Part shown: positions 56,766 to 64,000 of the stretch, piece after piece
Numbering within the stretch: position 1 is the stretch's first letter
Layout of the letters: each line of letters begins with the position of its first letter
Origin: Punica granatum
Lineage: Eukaryota > Streptophyta > Magnoliopsida > Myrtales > Lythraceae
NCBI RefSeq assembly: GCF_007655135.1
Contig: NC_045128.1
Coordinates: 17,190,230-17,254,229 of the forward strand
Reading direction: 5' to 3'
DNA length: 64,000 bases
Made by a program: the position numbers and the translations under genes
The notes under the pieces: model-generated
The model's input: the letters and a program-made list of their open reading frames with translations, nothing else
Told to the model about the DNA's origin: nothing
Database searches by the model: none

Positions 56766-59323
56766 ATGGCGGAAGAAGATAGAGTTGACATCTCCGAGGA
56801 AGTCAACCCGCCGGCTCCGGCCCTTTCTCAACCACCTCCAACACACGCTCCGCCGCCTCCAACTCTTGCAGGCATGCTCCCGACGTACTCGGGCGCCCCT
56901 CTGGTGCATCTCCAGCCCCCGACGTCTTCAGGAGCACCCCTTGCACGGACCTCACAGACGTCCTCCGCCTCCGACGACCAAACCCGCATCGCGACACTCG
57001 AGGGCACGGTCAACCAAATGGCCACCAACATGGCAGAGCTGCTCGCCCTACTTAGGAGACCAAACCGTGCATCCTCGAGCTCCACGCCTCCGCCGGGACA
57101 AGGACCAACAGTCGACCCGACTCCTTGGGTCCCGCCGACTCAGGCCCCGGAGAACATGGAGGTGCCCGCGCCACCAACACTGCATACGTCCATGGCTCAC
57201 CCTTTCACCAGCCCATATCCGCCACCACCGGCCCCCACGGCCGTCCCTCTCCCACCGGCAACGTTCCTGTCCTCGGAGCAGGTCCTGTCCGCGCCTCCTC
57301 CTATCTCTATACCGATCCCAGCCACGGCCTATACAGCGCCTCCACTAATGGTTTTCCAGTGCGTCCGCTCCGACTCATCTTCAAGCCACGGAGCTTCCTC
57401 CATACCCGTCTCTACAACCCCACGTCGGCCTCTCTTACCAGGCACCGCCCCCTATAAACACCACCTTCCATGAACTAGGCACGCCGACTCATGTGGCCCA
57501 GTTCGCCTCACCGACGCATTTCTTCCCCGAGGCCGACGCCGAGCAGGAACGTAGGCTGAAGCGAATGGAAGAGACGATACGAGCCCTACAAGCGGGTGAT
57601 GCTCGACCCGACGCATGCTACGGCGATTGCAGCCTATTCCCGGGCATGCGGCTGCCCCCGAAGTTCAAGGTCTCGGAGTTCAAGACCTATGAGGGTACGA
57701 CGGATCCACGCCACCACCTCCACCACTACCGAGGGAAGATGCTACAGTATTGGGAGTACGAGGAGTTCGTCATCCACTCCTTCCAGGATAGCCTGTCAGG
57801 ATCGGCCCTCGATTGGTTCATGTCGCTGAAGGCCGAGGACATCCCGACGTGGGAAGACCTCTCCCGGAAGTTTATCAACCAATACCGATATTGCGCGGAA
57901 GCGCCTCCCACCCTTCTGGAGCTGAGCACGAAAGAAATGGCGCAGGGTCAAAGGTTCGAGGAATACGCTACCAAGTAGCGTGCCCAAGCGGCAAAACACA
58001 TCCCTCCGATCAGTGAAGCGCAATAGATCCAGTTGTTTCACTCCACACTGAAGGGAGTGTACTATTCACACCTGTTGGCCCATACTTCGTCGTTTTTCGA
58101 CCTCATCGAGGCCGAGAAAAAGCTGGATTTGGGGATCAAGCTCGGAAGGATGGAAGGCCCCGCCAGCAAAGGAGAGGAGTCATCGAAGAAGGCCTCCGCG
58201 ACGTCGTTGTCTTCCAGCGGAAAGAGAGGGAAAGAAGTCTCCGTCAACGCCGTCAATACGGCACATCAGACGCCCCAGCAATACTCGGTGAATCTTACTA
58301 CCGCACCAACTGCCACTCCTACCTATTACCCTCCGCCCCCGCAACACCAACCTCAGTCGATCTACTACTCGGCCCCGCCGATCCAGCCGCCGGCGACCTC
58401 ACAATCATACGACCACTACGCACCCGCGTCAATCCAGCCCCCTCAACCTAGGCCACCGGTGTCAAGAGCTCCTCCACCGGCGCAACAGAGCCCTGCTGCG
58501 CAGGGTCCGCAGGCCGGGGGCATGCAAAGCCGACCCCGCAAACAATACACACCACTACCCGCTCCCCTCTCTCATATATATCGACAGCTTCTTGCGGGCA
58601 ATCAGATTCGACCGATATCCCCAGGCCTGAATTTTGACCCGTCCGTTCAGGATCAATCTAAACGCTGTGAGTATCATCAAGGCGCCCCGGGGCACACTCT
58701 CGATAATTGTTGGAGGTTGCGAGACGAGATCCAAAGGAGGATCGACAGCAACAGGCTCACCTTCAACGCCGTCAGGCCCTCGAATGTACAGGACAATCCC
58801 CTTCCGGACCATAGGCCAAATTTGGGGCCTTCCATCAACACGATCTCCATATGCGCCTCAGGGAGGGGCGAAGACACGCAAGACAACCCCCTTCCCTTCG
58901 TGATCGACTACACTCACCTTCGTGATCGATTACACTCCTGAGGAACCCACAGTCGGAGTCACGGAAAACGTGGCCTCGCCGGCCCCGTTCGTCATAGACA
59001 TCCCCTCCCCGGAACCGTACGCCGACAGCAAGGTCCCCTGGACCTATGAAGGAAGTGTCGAGAGTGTCGAGCAGCAGTTTAGTGTCATGGGTATGACGCG
59101 TTCGGGGCGGGTGTACGAGAACTCGGCAACCAAGGACAAAGGGAAGGCGCTCGCCGCTGAAGTGGGGGCGGCGCCCGAAAGCTCGCCTTTTCCGTCTAAG
59201 AAAGTGACGGAGGAGGAAGTCGAAGCATTCATGAAGATCGTGAAGGCGAGCAAGTATAAAGTGGTCGAGCAAATGGCCAAATCCCCAGCCCACGTCTCAT
59301 TGCTTGCCCTCCTCCTCGGCTAG
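56766..59323 (+). pseudogene. gag of the second unit, broken
   Basis: Same architecture as in the first unit: Pro-rich N-terminus, coiled-coil TLEGTVNQMATNMAELL, core gag domain (about 57540-58140, FKTYEGTTDPRHHL) and zinc knuckle CEYHQGAPGHTLDNC (about 58669-58713). Breaks: a 7-base loss near 57360; stops at 57976 (TAG for TGG), 58024 (TAG for CAG) and 59321 (TAG for TCG); a 22-base tandem duplication at 58895-58938 that shifts the frame. The zinc knuckle itself is intact. Confidence 0.88.
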
Positions 59324-60391
59324 GAACCTCACCGGGAAGCCCTCCTGCGGGTCCTGACGGCTGCACAAGTTCCCAAAGGGACGCCCCCATACAGGATAGA
59401 GGAGACTGTTGGGTCCATCTTCTCCAACACCATCTCGTTCTCGGACGACGAGCTCCCATCCGAAGGTTGGTCACATTCGCGGGCGTTGCACATTGTCTGC
59501 AAGTGCAACAACTACATCATTGGCCGGGTCATGATTGACAATGGGTCCACCCTCAACGTTTGCCCGGTGACCACCCTGAAACAGATGAACGTGGACCTCA
59601 ACCGAGTCCGCCCAAGCAAAACAGCAGTCCGAGCCTTCGACGGCTCACGCAGGGAGATGAATGGGGAGATCGACCTCCTTATAGATGTTGGCCCATGCTC
59701 GTTCAGCATCACATTCCAGGTGCTCGACATCCCGAGTGCGTTCAGCTTATTGCTCGGGAGGCCCTGGATCCACTCGGCCGGCGCCGTCCCCTCTTCTCTG
59801 CACCAAAGGCTGAAGTTCATCATCGAGGAGAAACTCATTACGGTGAAGGGAGAGGAGGACTACGCCATCTACAAGGAGACGGCGGTGCCCTATATTAGCG
59901 TCGAGGACGATGAAAACCTCCCATTCCACTCATTCGAAACCATCTCCGTCATCCGGGACTACGGAGAGAGTGGACCGTCCCGTGCCGACCGCATGATAGG
60001 AAAGGTTCTCCTACGCAACAATTACATTCCCGGCACCGGCCTCGGGGCACGCGGACAAGGGATCAGCAGCCCTATTGAAGTCGAAGAGTACAAGCACAGG
60101 AGGGGACTCGGTTTTCGCCCCTCCTGTCATGAAATCATCGAGGCCCGCAGGGGCAACCACCTTCATCGCCTCGCCGCACACTACGGGAGGCTCAACAGGG
60201 GCTCTCCAGTCCCCCCGCTATTGCACTTCTTCCCCGGGCCTTCACACACCATTGGGGGCACCCTTGATGGCCCTTCCTCGGACTTCGACGACACTCCTGC
60301 CGCTCCGTCAACCGTGTACATCGTCACCGAGGAGCTTCCTTCAGGGGTTCACATCCGCTTGGCGCAGGAAAATGAGGAGCTTGACAACTGA
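59324..60391 (+). pseudogene. protease and G-patch-like region of the second unit
   Basis: Retropepsin with an intact active site (VMIDNGSTLNV, about 59527-59559) and LLLGRPWIH. The downstream G-patch-like motif has NYIPGTGLGARGQG and HRRGLGFRPS. In frame with the gag remnant but separated by the TAG at 59321. A TGA at 60389 replaces a Trp codon of the first unit. The protease domain itself has no defect that I can see. Confidence 0.85.
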
Positions 60392-60429
60392 ACCTCAGTC
60401 CCGCGCTACTCGGCAGTGATTGCCGATGT

Positions 60430-60641
60430 GTAAGGCTTATCCATGTATAAGATGTGCCCCGCGTGTCGGCATAAGCCATATGCCACACGACGGGAGAGGG
60501 GTTTCTATTATGGCTTCATATTCACATTATCAATGAAAGCTCTCACGCACTTTTTGAATTCCCATGCGTTTCATCTCCTCCTTTTATTCTCTATTTCGCA
60601 GCGTTATGAATTTTTCTAAGACAATTTTCTCGAATTTCCAA
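60430..60641 (+). other. intron remnant with destroyed acceptor
   Basis: The donor GTAAGG at 60430 matches the first unit. At the acceptor the first unit has TTCCAG-G and this unit has TTCCAA-G, a G to A change at 60641. Both sides keep the reading frame expected from the first unit, so the intron was once spliced here. A cryptic AAG one base later would shift the frame. Confidence 0.6.
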
Positions 60642-62608
60642 GCTCCACTCGAATCCAAATCCTCGACACTTCGATTCGAACCTATTCCAAGAGCACCTTG
60701 GTGAGCCCCAACCCGTATACTTTGGGGAAGGGCTCCCCGAGGACAGTCAAGTACCCGAGATAGAAGAGAGTTTGCGTCGCCTTGAGGACCATCAAATCAC
60801 CTCGGTCGAGCCAATAGAGGAGATCAACGTGGGCACCGAAGAAGAGCCCCGCACCTTGAAGATCGGGACAGCCCTCGACCCTACGCAGCGAACCCGGATG
60901 ATCGACCTCCTGAAGGAATACCAAGAGGACTTCGCCTGGTCTTATGCCGACATGCCCGGCTTAGACCCCTCAATAGTCGAGCACTTCCTTCCACTCGACA
61001 TTGAGAAATTCCCGCCCAAGCGGCAACAGTTACGACGACAGCGAGCTAGCCTTCTCCTCTGCATCAAGGAAGAAGTCGTCAAACAGATCAATGCGGGGTT
61101 CCTCGAAGTCTGCAACTATTCCGAATGGGTGGCGAACATTGTGCCGGTAGAAAAGAAGGATGGAAGGGTCTGAGTTTGCGTCGACTACCGAGACCTCAAC
61201 AAAGCTAGCCCTAAGGACAATTTCCCCCTGCCGCACATCGACGTCCTAGTCGACAATACGGCACGCCACGCCCAGTTCTCTTTCATGGACAGCTTCTCCG
61301 GATACAATCAAATCCGAATGGCCGTAAAAGACAAACTCAAGACGATGTTCACCACGATGTGGGGAACCTTTTGCTACCGCGTTATGCCTTTCGGCCTCAA
61401 GAACGCAGGGACAACTTATCAGTGGGCTATGGTCACACTATTCCACGACATGATGCACAAAGAAGTCGAGGTATACGTCGATGACATGATCGCCAAGTCC
61501 AAAGAGGGAGAAGACCACCTTGTCAACCTGAAGCTCCTTTTCGATCGCTTGAGAGAATATAAGCTCCGGCTCAATCCGGCAAAATGCACATTTGGTGCCC
61601 GATCAGGGAATCTGCTAGGGTTCGTGGTCAGTGAGCGTGGCATCGAAGTGGATCCGGACAAAGTCAAGGCAATCAAAGAGCTTCCCCCGCCATCGACGGT
61701 TCGGGAGGTACGCGGCTTCCGGGGGCGATTGAACTACATTGCGCGCTTCATTGCAAATCTGACGGATAAGTGTCAGCCGCTCTTTCGCTTGCTCCGCAAG
61801 AATGCGATGATGGAGTGGGACCACGAGTGTCAGAAGGCCTTCGACACCATCAAGGCCTACCTAATTCGGCCGCCAATACTGGTACCACCCGTACCGAATC
61901 AACCCCTCATTTTATACCTCACGATACGCCGACAATCCTTAGGGTGCATGCTAGGGCAAGAAGACGAGTCGACGCGCACGGAAAGGGCGATATACTACTT
62001 GAGCAAGAAGTTCACTGAGGGGGAGTCCAATTATACAGAAATCGAGAAGATGTGTTGCGCGTTGGTATGGGTCATGTAGAGGTTCCGACAGTACACGCTC
62101 TATCACACGATCTGCTTGCTGTCAAAAGCGGGCCCCCTGCGGTATTTGCTCGACAGCCCCTCCTCCATGAGGAACATCGCAAAATGGCACTATCAGCTGA
62201 CGGAATACGACATAGAATACGTGCCTCGCACGTCTATCAAGGGGCAGGCGATTGCCGACCATCTAGCAGAATTCCCGATCGACGACGACACGCTGATTAA
62301 CACGGACTTCCCGGACGAAGGGATCCTCCAGGTGGACGAAGAGAAAGAGGAGCCAACATGGAAGATGTTCTTTGACGGGGCTGTCAATTCCGTGGGATCA
62401 GGAGTTGGGGTGGTTTTGATATCCCCGGACCGGCGCCATTACCCGATCGCTGGGAAAGTGGATTTCTCCTGTACCAATAACGTGGCCGAGTACGAGGCCT
62501 GCATCCTCGATTTGCAAGCGGCAATCGATTTCAAAGTGAAGGAGTTAAAGGTATTCGGTGACTCCATGCTCACAATCTTCCAAACGTTGGGGCAATGGAA
62601 GACGAATA
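60642..62608 (+). pseudogene. RT, RNase H and second RNase H of the second unit
   Basis: Motifs as in the first unit: MPFGLKNAGTTY, YVDDMIAKS (about 61471-61497), then MFFDGAVNS, AEYEACILDL and FGDSML of the archaeal-like RNase H. Stops: TGA at 61171 (CGA in the first unit) and TAG at 62077 (CAG in the first unit). A 1-base insertion near 62609 ends the frame. Catalytic residues are kept. Confidence 0.9.
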
Positions 62609-64000
62609 GACGCGAAGTTAGTCCCGTACCATGAGTATCTTGAGGAATTGGCGAAGAACTTCGAGAAGATCTCATTCACCTACACTCCACGTGCGAAGAA
62701 TCAGTTCGTGGACGCACTCGCAACACTCGCATCTATGGTGAGTATCTCAGAGGGGAACATCATCGAACTTCTCGAAATCGAAGTGGCCAAAGGCCCGGCC
62801 CACTACAACGCGATTGAAGCTTCCGAAGCGAAGCCGTGGTACGAAGACATCAGGAACTTCTTGCGAACGGGCCAATATCCCCCATTCGCCGATCGCCGCG
62901 ATCGAAAGACGCTCAGACGCCTCGCGATGCACTATTTTCTAAGCGGCAAGATACTATACTGCCGCTCCTTCGATTCCACGCTCCTCCGGTGCATCGACGA
63001 ACACGAATCGCGGCCTCTGATGGAAGAAGTGCACAGAGGAAATTGTGGACCCCATATGAACGGCCTCATGCTCGCTAAAAAGATCATGCGCTTAGGCTAT
63101 TATTGGTCCACCATGGAGACTGATTGTGTAAAGCATGTCAGGCATTGCCACCGATGCCAAGTTTACGCCGATCAGATCAAGGCGCCGCCCAACGAGCTAC
63201 GCCCTATGACAGCCTCGTGGCCTTTCTCAATGTGGGGGATGGACGTGATTGGCCCGATCAACCCCAAAGCGTCTAACGGACACATGTTCATCCTGGTGGC
63301 GATTGACTACTTCACCAAGTGGATCGAGGCTATCACTTTCGCGTCGGTCACCGCAAAAGTCATGGCCCGTTTTCTCAGACGCGACGTCATCGCCCGGTAC
63401 GGGGTCCCCGCGACGATCATCACGGACAACGCCAAGAACCTGAATAACAAGGTCATCGACAAGCTCTGTGCACAATTCAAAATTCGACACCGCAACTCCA
63501 CCCCATACCGTCCCCAAATGAACCGCGCGGTGGAGGCGGCAAACAAGAACATCAAGAAGATCATCGAAAAAATGACGGTGAACTACAAGGATTGGCACGA
63601 GATGCTCCCCTATGCACTCTTGGCGTACCGAACATCCATACGGACTTCAACCGGGGCAACCCCATATTCTCTGGTCTATGGCATGGAGGCAGTCCTCCCA
63701 ATCGAAGTAGAGATCCCTTCCATGAGGATCTTTGCCGAGGCCGAACTTGCAGAAGCAGAGTGGGCGAAATAGCGATACGAGAAGTTAAACCTCATTGACG
63801 AGAAGAGGCTGAAGGCACTATGCCACGGACAGTGCTACCAACAGAGGATGGCTCGAGCATTCAACGCCAAGGTCCATCACCGAGAGTTCAGTCCCGGTGA
63901 CCTCGTCTTGAGAAAGGTCTTACATGTCGCACCCAATTCTCGAGGGAAGTTCTCATACAAATACGACGGTCCCTTCGTCGTCAAAGAGATCTTCTCCGGG
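62609..64000 (+). pseudogene. end of second RNase H and integrase, cut by the window end
   Basis: After the frameshift the frame continues with FVDALATLAS (last RNase H Asp), then the integrase zinc region (HRGNCGPHMNG ... CHRCQ) and core GMDVIGP, ITDNAKNLNN, NRAVEAANKN, so D-D-E is present. A TAG at 63770 replaces CAG of the first unit. The C-terminal region with KYDGPFVVKE runs off the end. Confidence 0.88.

Larger units (their letters stand above)
48765..64000 (+). mobile_element. second Tat/Ogre-type unit, running off the window
   Basis: Starts with the shared LTR, then a primer binding site, ORF1, gag, protease, intron remnant, RT, RNase H, second RNase H and most of integrase. Its order matches the first unit without the inserted solo LTR. 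Its 3' UTR and 3' LTR lie beyond 64000. Confidence 0.9.

Overview
This window looks like nuclear DNA of a flowering plant, most likely a eudicot. The evidence is an intronless plant F-box gene, a small intron-containing GRF zinc-finger gene, AT-rich intergenic DNA full of short transposons, and long Ty3/gypsy LTR retrotransposons of plant type. No bacterial operons, rRNA or tRNA genes were seen. The species cannot be fixed from the sequence.

Layout. 1-4080: 3' part of a broken Ty3/gypsy element on the + strand (gag, protease, RT-RNase H, integrase, probable 3' LTR). 6600-9490: rearranged minus-strand gypsy fragments with an almost exact 594-bp head-to-tail duplication. 9500-21660: the gene island, holding a MITE next to an inverted fragment of the F-box gene (10506-10918), a 0.8-kb Mutator-like element with long inverted repeats (13622-14407), SINE-like copies, the F-box gene (16941-18179) and the GRF zinc-finger gene (20684-21274).

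21661 to the end is a nest of large elements of the Tat/Ogre lineage. It contains a complete minus-strand LTR (21661-27543) that abuts a 5'-truncated plus-strand LTR (27544-31693), so that about 4 kb is inverted on itself. Next comes a first internal region (31694-48764) with an extra ORF upstream of gag, gag, protease with a G-patch-like motif, a predicted intron, RT, two RNase H domains, integrase and a repeat-rich 3' UTR. Its pol is split by a 5.3-kb solo LTR (38076-43406). A single LTR (48765-54334) then serves both as 3' LTR of the first unit and as 5' LTR of a second unit that runs off the window. The arrangement is therefore LTR-internal-LTR-internal, with the middle LTR shared.

The coding parts are mostly decayed. 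Many stops are C-to-T or G-to-A changes in CAG, CGA or TGG codons, as expected for a long-methylated transposon. The best preserved reading frames are ORF1 of the second unit (499 codons, no stop) and the RT-RNase H stretch of the first unit. The two host genes are independent of the elements: the F-box protein is a probable SCF substrate adaptor and the GRF protein a probable nucleic-acid binding protein.
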